Shown here: piece after piece, positions 51,838-64,000 of the stretch
Position numbering within the stretch: the first letter of the stretch is position 1
Layout of the letters: every line of letters begins with the position of its first letter
DNA from: Piper betle
Lineage: Eukaryota > Streptophyta > Magnoliopsida > Piperales > Piperaceae
Reading direction: 5' to 3'
Assembly (NCBI GenBank): GCA_033002965.1
Contig: JAURVB010013593.1
Span: 1-64,000 of the forward strand
Length of the DNA stretch: 64,000 bases
The notes under the pieces: model-generated
Database searches by the model: none
The model's input: the letters and a program-made list of their open reading frames with translations, nothing else
What the model was told of the DNA's origin: nothing
Program-made: the position numbers and the translations under genes

Positions 51838-53245
51838 CTACTCTCGTTTCGCATCCGGGTTCACCATGTCTTGAAGCAGACCATGATCTCTGAATAGGGA
51901 GGCCGTTGAAGTACAACAAAAACCAGGCGGAGTGGAGTTGCTAAAGGTTATGGAGGAAGGCAGGTTGAGCAGGTAGGAGTGATGGGGGAGGCTGGGCAGA
52001 AGTGCCTGTTGATGAGACGTCGACGGCAAGAAGGAACCAGCAGCTGCAGTGGCGCTGCCGGTGGCGAAACTCATTGGGTGGGAGTGGTCGATAGCAAGGC
52101 CAGCGGTGGAACCACGAGGGCCGGCAGGGCTGGGGTGGGTGTGCTGCCCTTCGTAGGTGGTGACGACGATGGTCGAATCCTCGCACGACCTCTCAACGCG
52201 CTTCTTCACTCCGCACATAGCAGTGGTGCACCGGTAGTAGCTTCTGAAACAAGAATGGCAAACATGTACAATCATACCCCATTTACATATAGTACTTCAT
52301 AAAAGAGAAGAAGATCTGGAAGCGAATATGATCGGAGAGAAAAAGGAGTGATCATTTCAGATGGAGAATAATTACCTTGGAAAAGGGCTATTCTTCACAG
52401 CTTTTTGCCCATATTTTCTCCATCGGTAACCGTCCTCTAGATGGTCGACTTCGCTCTTGGTCACGAACGCAAACCTGGGCTCCCTCTCCCTTTTCTGCTT
52501 CTTTTCTTGGGCTTGGATCTGGAAGAAGGGAAGGTAATGGTAACGAAACAATCAGATAACATACACCGCATGCATAAAGTAGAATTAATAAGAAAGCAGC
52601 AAGCTTTCATGAGGGACTTCTAGTTTTCATCCTACGATCATTTATTTAATATACGTTTTAGCTATACGATCTTAATCAGTGGATGATCAGCTGATAATGG
52701 GTAGAATTAATTAGAAGTTGCACCGGAAACGTGCAGAGGAAGAAATGAGGAGTACTGGAAGACAGGAAAAAACCAACGCACACTTTCTTAGTACTATCAT
52801 CCTGATCATCATCGTCGGGGGCTCGTTTAGGCTGCTGCTCATCGGCAAGGGCTTCGTTGGAAGAGGAGGAGATGGAGGAGGTGTTGGGCGTTGCAGGCGG
52901 ATTACCGGCGGTGGGGTCAGGCGTCTCCGGAGCAGCATGAGTAGAATATTGGAGCTGGTGATCGAGTTGGGGGCCGCGGTCCTCCAGATAATCCATCGGG
53001 AAGTTGAAAAGGGAATTATTAGGGCCCAGATCCTGATGAACTCCCAGCAAATCCATGAATCCAAGAGAGCTCTTCCCGGAATCGGAGAAATCGACAGGCA
53101 TGTCAAAGCAGGAGGAGAAAGGGAAAACGTTAATCGCACTCGTCGCACCAGCGCCCCCAGAAGAGTTGAGAAGATCGGAGAAGGGAGAAACCGTTGCAAA
53201 ATTCTCTGTCTCCATCGCCGACGATGCCTTGCCCTTGGACTCCAT
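51838..53245 (-). CDS. Group IIc WRKY transcription factor (WRKY48/57/23-like), 3 exons
   Basis: Nuclear DNA-binding protein recognising W boxes (TTGAC). Exons: 53245-52784, 52518-52376, 52243-51838; 336 residues. The start [16 protein letters not shown] is the first ATG of the open frame. The N-terminal part is Ser-rich with an acidic tract (DDDDQDD, about 143-149). A basic stretch [14 protein letters not shown] precedes the WRKY domain: WRKYGQK at 187-193 and zinc ligands C207-X4-C212-X23-H236-X-H238. The second intron splits the Arg codon before SYYRC (AG|A), the conserved R-type intron position of groups I and II. Unusual for the group: C222 and S225 in ERSCEDST, where (F/S).DP(S/T) is usual. 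The C-terminal end GLLQDMV resembles other IIc members. Which ortholog it is cannot be settled by eye. Confidence 0.95.
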
Positions 53246-53556
53246 GCACCGCTTAGTCTCCCAAAGTTATACCCACGACTCCCACCATTATATTAATCCA
53301 CTCGAAATCAAGACAAAAACTAGGCCGAGAGGAAGAAGAAGAAGGATTAGAAGGAGGCGAAAGAAGAAGAAGAGCTCACGTGTTGTGGAAAAGTGAGGAG
53401 AGGTTAGTAGGACGACCGGCAATAGCAAGTCAAGAGTGAAGGGAGTGGTGACAAGGCGAGAAGGTTTCTTGGAAAGAACGAACCAGAGTGGGAAGGGGAA
53501 GCGCGGGTTGTAGCTGGGTAGGGGCCGACGCTTTTTTGAGTTTAGACGCGGAGGAG

Positions 53557-53566
53557 TTTGACCGGC
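53557..53566 (+). promoter_or_regulatory. W-box-like TTGACC upstream of the WRKY gene
   Basis: GAGTTTGACCGG about 310 bases upstream of the start codon contains the TTGACC core bound by WRKY proteins, which often regulate their own promoters. One such word is expected by chance at this length, so this is weak. Confidence 0.25.
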
Positions 53567-53599
53567 GTTACGAGGTGGTGTGAACTCGGTCGCCCAACA

Positions 53600-56300
53600 C
53601 TTCCTACCTTACGGCGTCAAATTTTAAGGGTTTCTTCCTTTGCTAAGCTTCTAGTTTTGAATTAATCCCTCTTTTCTTTTTATTGAAAAAAACACCACCC
53701 TCTTTGATCGATTCGGCATATGTGTGTGCCCTCTTTTAAGAAACAGACAGCACTTGGGGCGTTTATCTGAGTGCTGAATGCTGATAATATCTTGATCATA
53801 TAATATTTTGTATATTTTAAGTTTGGGGGGAAATTTTGGTTGTGTTTTTTAATGGGAATGACGCGAGAGAAAGATGGGAATATTATTATTATTATTTATT
53901 ATTATGTATAAAAAAGAGGGGATTAGGTGAATCCTTTAGAAGATTTGGTGAGGTAATTGGAATGAGGTTAAGTACTAACCAAGGTAGGCATGGGGTGAGA
54001 GCTGCGGCTGTGGATGGTGGGAGCCGACACACCAAAGACGGCTACGCAGCTAATTCGGACCTTCTTTGTAGCCCTCGTAATTAGGTAGCCCAGTCGGCCG
54101 GTAGGATTTTTAGTTTTAAACATGCCGAAAAGGCCAAATTATTGGGTGAATTAGAAAAGCGGAAACGCAAAATCCTGACCAAAAATTGGTTTTTGTAGAA
54201 AAACGGCGAGGGGCATTAGGCACTTATACGTAAACTATATTTCACGGGTCACATATTTGTTTATTTTTATTATATTATAATGAAGAAAAAAATTATTATT
54301 ACTTTTCACATGTACAGCATAGTCTTTAAAATACACATTCTCTTATTATAAATTTATACTAATTAAATATTTATTTTACAAAATATTTTCTTAATTATTT
54401 GATAATTTATAAAAAATGAAGGGCCTACAAAATACTAACTACTAATTATAGATATAAACAAATCTTAATTTGAACATCTTAACATAATTACAAGTTGAAT
54501 GTCAGTGCAACGTGCACGTACGCAGTTGTATAGAGTGACACTTGAGAATGTTAAAATCAATGTCTAATTTAGATTTTTATGACATTATTTGTATGGTTAA
54601 AAAAATAAAATTGTAATTCAATTTTTTCAATATTTTAACAATAATATTTCCGTTAAAATGAAGGATAATAGTAGTGTAAGATTGTTAAAAGACACCGGGT
54701 GAAATCATGAATCTTGATTATAAACTCTTCCTTTTATCAAATACTTTATTATGGTTCACGATTTCTTCTTATGAATTGTTGAATTCTAAATCAAGACTAA
54801 TTCTTTCCCATTTGAATTTCTTAAAAATATTTATAGTATCCAATTAGGAATGAGCGCGTTAAATGCAGTCGATACTTTTATGCAAGCTAATTTACTTTAA
54901 TATCAATCGATTGGTGACAAGGATACCGAGGTGATGAATGTATTTTTGTCCGTATAAACAAAATTACAACTATATGATTTAAATAGGTAAGTAGATTTTT
55001 GTCCCTATAATCGTTTGGTTGCTGATATTCTTATATCAGCAGTAATTGATATCATAATTTTTTTTAAAAAAAAATGACTCCAAAAGTTTTTACAAAGAAC
55101 TTTATACTCATCAATTTAGCAATTAATTCCTCGAGTCATGGTACCAAAGTTATCAAAATATATTATTTTTTTTAAATTAACTAAATCAATATTTTTTAAA
55201 TAATGTAAATTATGTCTTTATTAATTTCTAAGTGTCAAAAGAATAAATATATACACATTTCATACTACTTTTTTATCTATATGATTAAAATTTTAATATA
55301 AATGATTATGAGTCGGCCAACTCTGAGTCGACTTCACTCGAAGACATGCCATCTAGTTTAAATTTTAAGTTTTTAAACTACGGTTGATAGTAAGGTTTCT
55401 TGATTATGAATTAGGAGTAAAACTTGTATCTCCTAGATGCATATGCACATGGGGACACCCGCATTTAATGGGTTCAATACCCGATCATAAATTAGAGCTA
55501 TATTCTTATTTAAATTTTTTACTTCCTATATCATTTCTTTAAATAGTAATAAGAGGGTAAAGATGTAATTTGATTTTACTAGTATGCTCTGATAATATTA
55601 TTGTTAATAAAAAATAAAGGGTTTCCCAATACTCGTACAAATAATACTTTCAAGAGGAGCTAAGGGGCAATATTATAAATTGTTAGAATTGTTTAATACT
55701 TTTAATGATGGAACTAATTTGTGAACAGGAAAGAAAAGTTTCTTAAAATAATATTTTTAATAAAAATAGAAAGGTTAATGTTGTAAAATAGTTAAAGGAA
55801 TCATGATAGAACCTAGCTAAAAGTCTTGTGCATTATTGTACAGCTTTATTTTGTACTAGATGTATGCAGAGCTTCCAGCTTATAAGTATCTTCAAAAAAT
55901 GTTAAGAATTTTATGCCTTTGCTCTAAAAATACTGATTTAGACACTGATAATTTTGATCAGATCGTATCTAATCCAACTTTAGTTAAATTTTTTTATTGT
56001 ATTTATTAATGTCTAATTAATTAATTAGAAGAATTTTTACTTATTGTAAGCAATTATTGAGGATATATGGTAAACAATCCAATATCAATTAACAGTCTTG
56101 GTTTTATATTTCTGATAAAAATGGACAAAAATACAAAATATTTAATTAATAAATTCCAAATAAGGAAAAATAAAATGGTAAAAATATTTGAGCTTTTAAT
56201 AGAAAATTATAAAATTGTAAAATAAGTAGTTAATTATTAATTTCCAAATAAGAGAGGGTCTATTTAGAGGACTATATTATACTTGTGGACTATGTTATAC
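53600..56300. other. Intergenic AT-rich DNA, no gene seen
   Basis: Short open frames, such as that at 53836-54084, contain no recognisable domain. Nothing else is structured apart from short ATT runs near 53881-53905. Confidence 0.5.
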
Positions 56301-56301
56301 G

Positions 56302-57690
56302 TGTGACGATTTTAATATTTTTTATTTTAATATATTATATTGTGGATATGTTGGTAGCTCTGTAAAATAATTATTATTTTGGCTATATTAAATATTGTTT
56401 TAACTACTTTTGAGTTAATTACCATTAGTTTTAGGTGAATTAGGATTATTTTATGCAATTTTAAATAAATCATGAAATCAGTGTATTTATTAGATATTTT
56501 TGGCTTAATTATTTGTATTTTACATGTTGAATTAGGGTGAAAACTTGCTTTGATTTGATTAAGTAAAAACTACTGCTTTGGACGAGGTTTTAAGTATTTT
56601 GAGCCTTTGTTGAGGGATTTTGGAGCCCTGGCACTGTTGCAGAATGTTCAAAAAACCTTTGCTCGAAAAAGTTGAGCCTTTGCTCGAAAAATTTGAGCCT
56701 TTGCTCAAAGCGGAAATATAGATACGAGTTATTTAATGGGGCTGATTTGGGCTAGTTTTTTGAGATATAAATTCATCTAATCTAAGAGGGGATTTGGACT
56801 TTTTAATAAGATCGGAAGCGGCAATCCTAGAAAGTTTTCAAGAGAAGAAGGGCGTCTATCAAGATAAGAATTTTTCTAGAGTTTTTCTTTATTATTTTTT
56901 CTTCTTTTCCTTCTTTTGTAATGACTTCTATAATTATTGCAATAAATTTTGCAGAGTTTTATTTTTTATTATTAAGTAGATTTATTATTTAGGATTCTAA
57001 CGGATGTTAATTGCAATAGTTAATAAAGTTTATTTCTTCCTCTATTTAATTGATTTTGATGAATTATTTGCTCTATCTTGTTTTAATTCATGTAATAGCC
57101 TGATCACCTATTGTAGTGTCTAGAGATTTGATTTTATGTAGAGATAGAGAAATCAAATTTGTTATAGATAGAATGACCTTAATTTATATTGATGATTCAT
57201 AAATAAGATAGAGATGACTTATTTACCTAAGACATCCATATAAAAGTTGTGTTTAATTTGTTGCTTTGATTTTAATTACATTCGTAGGAAAGACTGGGAG
57301 AGCGTTGCTAATAAATTAGTTCCCTTAAATGACAATTCATTACATTAATTGAAAGAGGGGAAGAATAAATAGGGTTAAAGTAAAGAACTTAAATAAAATT
57401 GTGAATTCTAAGTCTTTTGCGAATGAAGAAAATCTTGATAATTTAGCTTTAGTGTTAGATTAATTTCTTTCACAATTCATTCTAGAAAATGAACTAAAAA
57501 TATTTTTTGCTTTCACTTGAGTAGATTAAATTAAATTAATCTTAAATGAACAATTTTTACTTATCATTATTATTAAATAAACTAATCTTGATAAATTACA
57601 ATTTTAGTATTAATTTCTTGTAAGAACGGTCTTTATATATCATTATTATTACTTGAACCGGTATGCATACTTAGCGTTATAATTTTCACA
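56302..57690 (+). mobile_element. Diverged LTR-like unit related in layout to solo LTRs 1 and 2
   Basis: It may start TGTGACGATT (56302) and end AATTTTCACA (57690), inverted TGTGA/TCACA. The end segment AGAACGGTCTTTATATATCA..ACTTGAACCGGTATGCATAC has the same layout as the ends of solo LTRs 1 and 2 (GAACGATA..ATTTATCATTATATTA..GTATACTTGCATG). Middle words also correspond (GATCACCTATT.., GATTCAT.., TTAATTAGATT-like). No 5-bp target duplication was found, so the boundaries are provisional. Confidence 0.5.
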
Positions 57691-57699
57691 TCAGATGTA

Positions 57700-59750
57700 T
57701 TGACGTACATTTAAATATTGTATAAAAATCTTAATAAAATTTGTATGGCCCGTGTATTAACTGTGTGCAGTTATCATTTTAGTAAAACCACATTTTTGGA
57801 TTATAAATCAATTCACATAGCAAACTTTCTCTAACTGGTCCCAACGTCGTGGGCCCAGTCACACATGCAGATATATAGGTAGTTTTTATTTTTATTTTTT
57901 TTCAAAGCAACCTGAGATATATAGCTGGTAGTACTGATCGTGCCACGAAGAATCGGCAACTAAAACAAGCTTAAATAAATTATATATATATTATGAATAA
58001 TGCATGCTTCAAATCCTGGCAAGGTCCGACCGTGAAACATACTGGTATTTGGCTTGTTATGTATATAGATAATAAGGATGAATTTTTTTGTAGGCGCTTT
58101 CAGCTCTTTTACCTCGTCCCTCAAAATTTCCAATATCTAGGGCTGATATTTCGTGATTTTTGAGCTCAAACACGAGCTTATTTTCTTTCCACGTGATATT
58201 GTATGCTAATAATAACTATGCGTTTGAGTTGAATGTTTCGCTAAAACTAAGAGGAAAAGGGGGACTGCTCAAAAGGTCCTAAAAAGGCTCAGGCCGGCTC
58301 CTCATCCTTGATCGTTGATGTCCAGATACCGACCTGTACATACCACCGGTCTTGTGTTATTCTGAATCACGCGGTCTTCATCTCGACTTTGAAGCCGCTA
58401 TTTCATGCCAGCCGACCCAAAACACAAAAACGGGCGAATCAAAGATCAAAGCAGGCAGGTAGGGAAGGCAAAATTAAAGAAGAAGCTGGGCCATGGATAC
58501 TAAATGCTACGAGATGGGGCCAAACGGAAAAGGTGGTCCTACGATGGCGCCTTGCGTATGTTGCAGGTCCCTGGCCCTCGGGACCACTGACGAGAAGAAC
58601 TAGCATCCAGCGTTCCGTCGCTGACACCGTCCCTGTGACCTGGACTGGAACATCAGTACCCGAGAGGCCGGCACCGCCTCTGATCATCTTTTAACTAGTC
58701 TTCTTGATACCCTTCCACCCCTTTCTTCTTTCTTTAACCATGATCTCCTCTCCCATTAAATGCTTCCTCCACTCATCCCTCTTCATGATCTCCACTAGCA
58801 ACACCATGCATGAAGCATGGCTTAACATACATGAGTACTTACTGTCCTTCCATTCGTGGTACTTTGAAGTTTTTAATACTGATGTTGTCCTGGCCGGGCA
58901 ACGCGGACCCATCAAACGTTTGTTTTGAAAAAATGATTATTAGGCATCCCCTTTTCATTGTGTACCTAGCTAGAATAGGTTACAATATCAAAAAAAGGGA
59001 GGAAATAAAAGAAAAAAGAGAATTCGTTACAATGCGACAATGTATTTTTGTTCCAAAGAAATACAAAGCCTTTAAGAAAAAATAATCATTTTCAACATTA
59101 TATTAAAAAATATTTTTTGTGAAACCCTTTTGCCCTTGTAACAATAATCATTTAACTACCTGATCTAAATTAAATTAACCTTTTTACTAAATCAACTTAT
59201 TTTTCTCTTCATAAAGAATAAAAACTTAATGCCTGTAAATTTAATTAACATATTTTACATTTTACATTGACTTGAAAATTGATCAGCTCTTGTATATAAA
59301 GTGATTGGTTTTAGTGTTTTGTTAGTTTCTAGTTTGAGTCTGTTTGGTTAGTACGAAAGTAATTCAAAAGACATAAAAATTTTAAAATAGTCAATCTTAT
59401 TAAAAGTAGATATATTAAAATATTTTATATATAATATTAATTAAATTATTTTATGTGTAAATTAAATTTGGTTATATTGAAATGGGGGCACAAAATAACC
59501 ATGATCACTTCTAAAAAGATAAGATGTGTACACATGATTATTTTAAATTGAAATTAAGTATGCTCTCCCGTGTATAATTAGATTTTTCTCATTTTTTTTA
59601 ATTTCAAAAGATAAGAAAAAGAGATAACTTTTTTGTACACATGTGGGTGGGCCACTTGTGATGATAATTATGATTAATTTTAATACAAGTACAATAAGCA
59701 TGTGTCAAATTTTCTTAGAAATATATTAATACATATATATTGCTTTTAGT
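57700..59750. other. Intergenic, no gene recognised
   Basis: A 128-codon open frame (58308-58694, +) in GC-richer DNA has no recognisable domain. Its opposite-strand frame is equally open, so I do not call it. The rest is AT-rich. Confidence 0.5.
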
Positions 59751-59753
59751 AAA

Positions 59754-60981
59754 TACTAGTGGAAAAACACCCTTTTGTCACCAAAATTTTTGGTGACAAA
59801 AGGACCATTTTTTGTGACAAAATGGTCTTTGTCACTTAAATTTGCCATCGAAAGTTTAGATAACAAAAGCCTCAGTAGCTAATTAAGTTAGTGGTAGAAT
59901 AGTAACAAATTATCATCGAAGATTTTCGATGACAAAATTTATTGGTAAATTATCACATAATTGTCATCGAATTTTGGTAACAAAATAGTGATAGAAAGTC
60001 ACCAAACTTGGTGACATAGTGTGGTAGTTAAGATTTGTCACCGAATTTCTATGTCTATTTGGTAACAAAATAGTTTTGACACTGCAATTTCGGTGATAGA
60101 TTGTTGACAAATTTGATAGAAAAAGAAAAAAAATTGGTGTGTCATGCACCACGTGCCATTTGCCCGTGTGCGCAACACGTGGGTGTGCTGCAACACACTC
60201 AATGGCCGCGGGCAAGCAGTAATGGTAGGGCCGTGGGGATGGTGGAGTCACAGCTAGCCATAGTGGCGATGGGACCCGTAGTGACAACAAGATTGCAGTG
60301 GTGGCAATAGCTAGGGGCAGGGGGCTAGCAGCAAATGGTCGGGGTGACAGTTGGACAAGGAGGGCGCGGTAGCAGTTTGGCGGGGATGGCAAGGCAACGA
60401 TTGGGCAGGGAGGGGCAGCATTGACACGTCGGTGGCTGGGGGCCGAGGCTGGGTGTAGCGGTGGGCTAGGCGGGGGGAACGCAGCCACATGGCCGTGAGT
60501 TCAACTTTGGGAATTTTAAATTTAGCCACCATAAAACGATGGTTATTCGGTAACAAATTAAATTGTCATTGAAATATTTGGTAGCTATTCAGTGACTAAT
60601 TTGAAAAAAATGATACCAATTTTTTGATAGTTAATTTTTAGTGTCTTTGATTTTGCCACCCAAAATTGGTGGCTACTCGGTGACTATGTAAATTATCATC
60701 TAAATATTCGATGGCTATTCAATGATTAATTCCAATTTTTAGTGGCTAATTTTTGTGTCGTTATTTTACCACTTAAAAATGGTGGTTATTCGATGATAAA
60801 TTAAATTGTTATCAAAATATTCGTTGATAATTTGGTGACTAATTTCTTTTAAAAAAGAAGACACTATTTTTTGGTGAAAAAATTATTTTTTCACTGAATA
60901 TCGGTTACAATTCGGTAGCAAATTTTGTCACTGAAATTTTGTGAAAGTTAAGATGTATTAATACATCATTTTCCACTAGTG
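59754..60981. mobile_element. CACTA-type non-autonomous transposon, 1228 bp
   Basis: Terminal inverted repeats: left TACTAGTGGAAAA, right (reverse complement) CACTAGTGGAAAA. They are flanked by the 3-bp direct repeat AAA (59751-59753 and 60982-60984), as expected for CACTA elements. Both subterminal regions hold many scattered GGTGACAAA / TTTGTCACC and GGTGGCTATTCGGTGACTA-like words in both orientations, a hallmark of this superfamily. An internal palindrome (CCTTTTGTCACC..GGTGACAAAAGG) lies just inside the left end. The centre (60120-60490) is a GC-rich filler. No transposase. Confidence 0.85.
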
Positions 60982-60989
60982 AAAGTTAA

Positions 60990-63345
60990 TTATTTAAAAA
61001 ATTTACATCTATTTTATGCAACTAAACAAAGTCTAAGTTGCAGATGAGGTGAATTAATACAATGCGGAAGTGATGTTCCCCACTACGCATGTACGTACTG
61101 CTGGATCTTAAATTAACTACGTACATATTAACAAGAAAATATCGTCCGACTGAATTTTATCCTATGTCATGCACTCGTGGATGTCTCTTTTCCCTAAAAC
61201 TCTTTATAAATAATTCTTTGACTTCCGACTCTATTTTAGGAATACAAATACTTACTTAGGATATATAAGTAAACAGGTTATAGCATAACCTATTTGCTTA
61301 TCGATTGTCAATTCAAAAAATATTACATGCATTCTTTAACGGGGAAAAAAGTGAAAAAAGGTATTAAATGCATCTTGCATTTGCTTTTAAATATTTGCTG
61401 CATTGAAAAATTTAGCTGTGCATCAGTTAGAAATCTGACTACTCAAATACATCAAATACATGAAACCTGAGTCTAAAATTAATTTTGAAAAGGAAAACAA
61501 ATCAGGTGTAGACGGATGGAGCGGATTTTGTTAGAAAACAAATCGGGCCTGAAATTAATCTGTCAAACTAATCATCTTTCTTTTGAATTTTTGTTTTCCA
61601 AACACTTAATCATTTGTTTTGCTGCCTAAAAGATTATTGCAAATCGGCGTCTAGCGCGTTAACCCCGCTCCTCCAGTCATGTGCATTGACTCTGGACCGT
61701 TAGATTAACCTCCATCAGACGCTGCTGCGTGGTTCTCGGGTTTCCACACACGTGAGAGTTCACGCGCTTTCGACGAGTCACATTTGTTTAATAGTAAGTT
61801 AAGAATCAGGGCTTTGAAGGAGACAATTTGGCGCGATCTTGGCACCATTTATCAATTGTAAGTCAAAGTTGGAAGGCGAAAGCCAGCTCTTTGACTGATG
61901 TCACGAGGTCCTCTGTTTATTTTACTTTTCCTTAAAAAATATGGGCAAATACCATCAATTCCTTTGAAATTTTTGTTCTTTTTTAAGAAAAAGATTATCA
62001 AATTAATGGTCAAACGCTTCTGGGATTCTAAATCTTATCTCATTTAGGTGGGGAGAGCAAATTATGCACATGATCGTGCATCTTGGAACAAATGGGGTGC
62101 AATGTTTGTTTTAAGATTTATACTCAATCTAAGGGACAAATATTTGTTTTAAGATTTTTACAAATGGGGTGCAATGTTCTAATGGGTTATGACGTTTTCA
62201 ATGAATGGGGACGCAGGCGTCCCCATTGGCGGCGCCTCTTGAGGGAGGAGCCAACACCTACTCTTCTTGCAAATCCAACCCAACCGATCGTATTCAACGT
62301 TAACACGAGGCTCTTATTCTAGATAGAACCCCGTTCTGATGCGGACAATTTGGGGTTTAGTCGCACACAGGTGCATCATTCCAGTTGAATGCCGGACAGC
62401 TCATGTTTTGACGGATTTAATAAGAAGAGTCAAGATTCTTTTTCCTTGTTTTTGTTTTTCGGATTTGGTTGCTAACAAAAAAGCAAACACATTACACGTC
62501 CTCGCGCCGCTCACTCTTTTTGCCGCGAATAACGTGGCCTATATGTACTTTTGACCAATTTAGAGTTAGATATATAATACTAAGGAAAAATATTATAAAT
62601 AATCATGTTTTAAAATTTTATAATAAAAAATGTAAACTTTTTATATCATGTATAGTTAGATCTCCTATTTTTATTTCGCTTAAAGCTAATTTTTTGTATT
62701 TTAATATATTTGATTCATAAATTTTAATTTTATTGACGTAAATATACTTAATCTAACTTCTAATTTCTTGAACATAATTTTTTCTGACATTCCATATAAT
62801 GAATGATATTTACATTTTTTTTAAAAAATCTTCAAATTCAAAACATATTAATTTAAACAAAAATTTTAATTTCTAATAAAATATAATAAATTCAGACTAA
62901 AATTTAAAAAACCCCAATATATATTTTTTGTTTTATTTTTATTTTTAGAATTTTGATCGATTAAATTTCAAACAAAATGTATAATTTTATATTTTGAACT
63001 ATAGCTAAAAAATAATATAACTTTAGAATCTATTCATCATTACCAATCTTTTTATTTTGATATATAAAATAAATAAAGATTATAATCTCCATTTATTATC
63101 ATTGTTGTTTTGAATAAAACTTAGTTTTTTATGGGTATTTTTGTCATTAAATAAGAAATAATGGGATTTGGTCATGATTAATATGAAAGTTTTAAAAATG
63201 GCTATGTATAATACAAGTTTGAATTTTTAGAAATTTTTGAAAGAAATATTTGAAATCCGGACATTTGTAATCTTTGCCTAATAATAATTCCTTTCGAGCT
63301 AACAACTTGAAAAGTATAAACCGAGTATATATGTTAGCACAGATT

Positions 63346-63393
<48 letters not shown>

Positions 63394-64000
63394 ACCTTAC
63401 TATACATATTATTATTACTACTCAGAATCTTGCCAGATGCGCGGGCTTTATAAACATTTTTTAAAATATAATCATTTAAACATAAATTATTATTACATAT
63501 TTTTATTACATGTATTATTTTAACTTTAATTTAGAATTTTTATTTCTTTCTAGTTATTTGAAGGATATTTAAATTTAATTTGACTCAAATTAGACATCTT
63601 AACCTAGTTTAAAATTCTTACTTGTTTTTAACAATATTTAAAAACACACGGTAAATAAATTAAAATTTTTACTATTTTTTACATGCTCATGATAAAAGTA
63701 AAATTTAACAAATAATATGCACTCTATTTTATTATAAAAACAATTAATTTATAATATATATATATGGTTTTTAATTAGATTTTTCAGTATAAACTACAAT
63801 TAATTAAAATATTCTTAATGAGAATGGTGGAAAATGCATACTACTTAAGTTTTGAATAAAACATTTAAAAATTTAAAGTAAATATTTAATTAATATTTTT
63901 TGAATAATAAGACGTAAAATTGTAATTAAGAATACTTAATGACACGTGATAAGTTTATATTATATGGTCCCTGTAGCGAGAAGTGTTGTGGAATGTGGAT
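60990..64000. other. Intergenic AT-rich DNA, no gene seen
   Basis: A GC-richer patch at 61640-61780 and 62190-62340 has no coding content that I recognise. Bases 62089-62180 contain a short local duplication (ACAAATGGGGTGCAATGTT and GTTTTAAGATTT twice). An (AT)n array sits near 63349. Confidence 0.5.
63349..63389. repeat. (AT)n microsatellite
   Basis: About 41 bases of uninterrupted AT. Confidence 0.95.

Noticed and set aside
58308..58694. 128-codon open frame in GC-richer DNA
   Set aside because: No domain, the opposite strand is equally open, and there is no sign of exon structure.
59964..60488. 174-codon minus-strand frame
   Set aside because: It lies inside the CACTA derivative and consists of Pro/Ser/His-rich filler text.

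Overview
This window is nuclear DNA of a flowering plant. Four protein genes with many short introns of plant type (GT..AG, T-rich acceptors) sit in AT-rich, transposon-filled DNA with hAT, copia, LINE, CACTA and solo-LTR remains. The recognisable proteins (SWC4, an RLT3-like DDT protein, galactokinase, a group IIc WRKY factor) are plant-typical. I cannot name the species. No bacterial features or CRISPR arrays are present.

Layout. 1-3013: part of a hAT transposon with a broken transposase on the minus strand, ending about 235 bases before the next start codon. 3248-7113 (+): SWC4, subunit of the SWR1/NuA4 chromatin complexes, 17 exons. 10.9-20.5 kb (+): RLT3-like DDT/WHIM chromatin protein, about 15 exons, with a 3.3-kb intron holding a LINE fragment, a TATC array and a 109-bp tandem duplication. 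21.3-22.0 kb: short hAT derivative. 23.1-25.2 kb (+): remains of a cell-wall O-acetylation gene (RWA family). 25.4-27.0 kb: probable organelle-derived DNA with a 23S rRNA fragment. 28.2-29.9 kb (+): pentatricopeptide-repeat pseudogene split by another hAT-like piece. 30.4-35.6 kb (-): galactokinase, 13 exons, with one frame break in its third GHMP motif. 40.2-42.4 kb: hAT-like module interrupted by a solo LTR. 44.0-49.4 kb: degenerate copia fragments in both orientations. 49.46-50.53 kb: second solo LTR of the same family. 51.8-53.2 kb (-): WRKY factor, 3 exons. 56.3-57.7 kb: a diverged LTR-like unit. 59.75-60.98 kb: CACTA-type non-autonomous transposon. The rest is AT-rich DNA in which I see no gene.

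How the genes relate. SWC4 and the RLT3-like protein are both chromatin-remodelling factors and lie next to each other on the same strand, but nothing suggests co-regulation. Galactokinase (sugar salvage) and the WRKY factor are independent single-copy-type genes.

I found no new multi-gene system. The points most worth a second look are: single-base frame breaks in two otherwise intact genes, two of them at homopolymers; a GC-AG intron and a 27-nt microexon in SWC4; a frame-neutral 84-nt intron in the RLT3-like gene; two solo LTRs with perfect 5-bp target duplications; a shared module in four hAT-like pieces; and an inverted gag duplication around a CT repeat.
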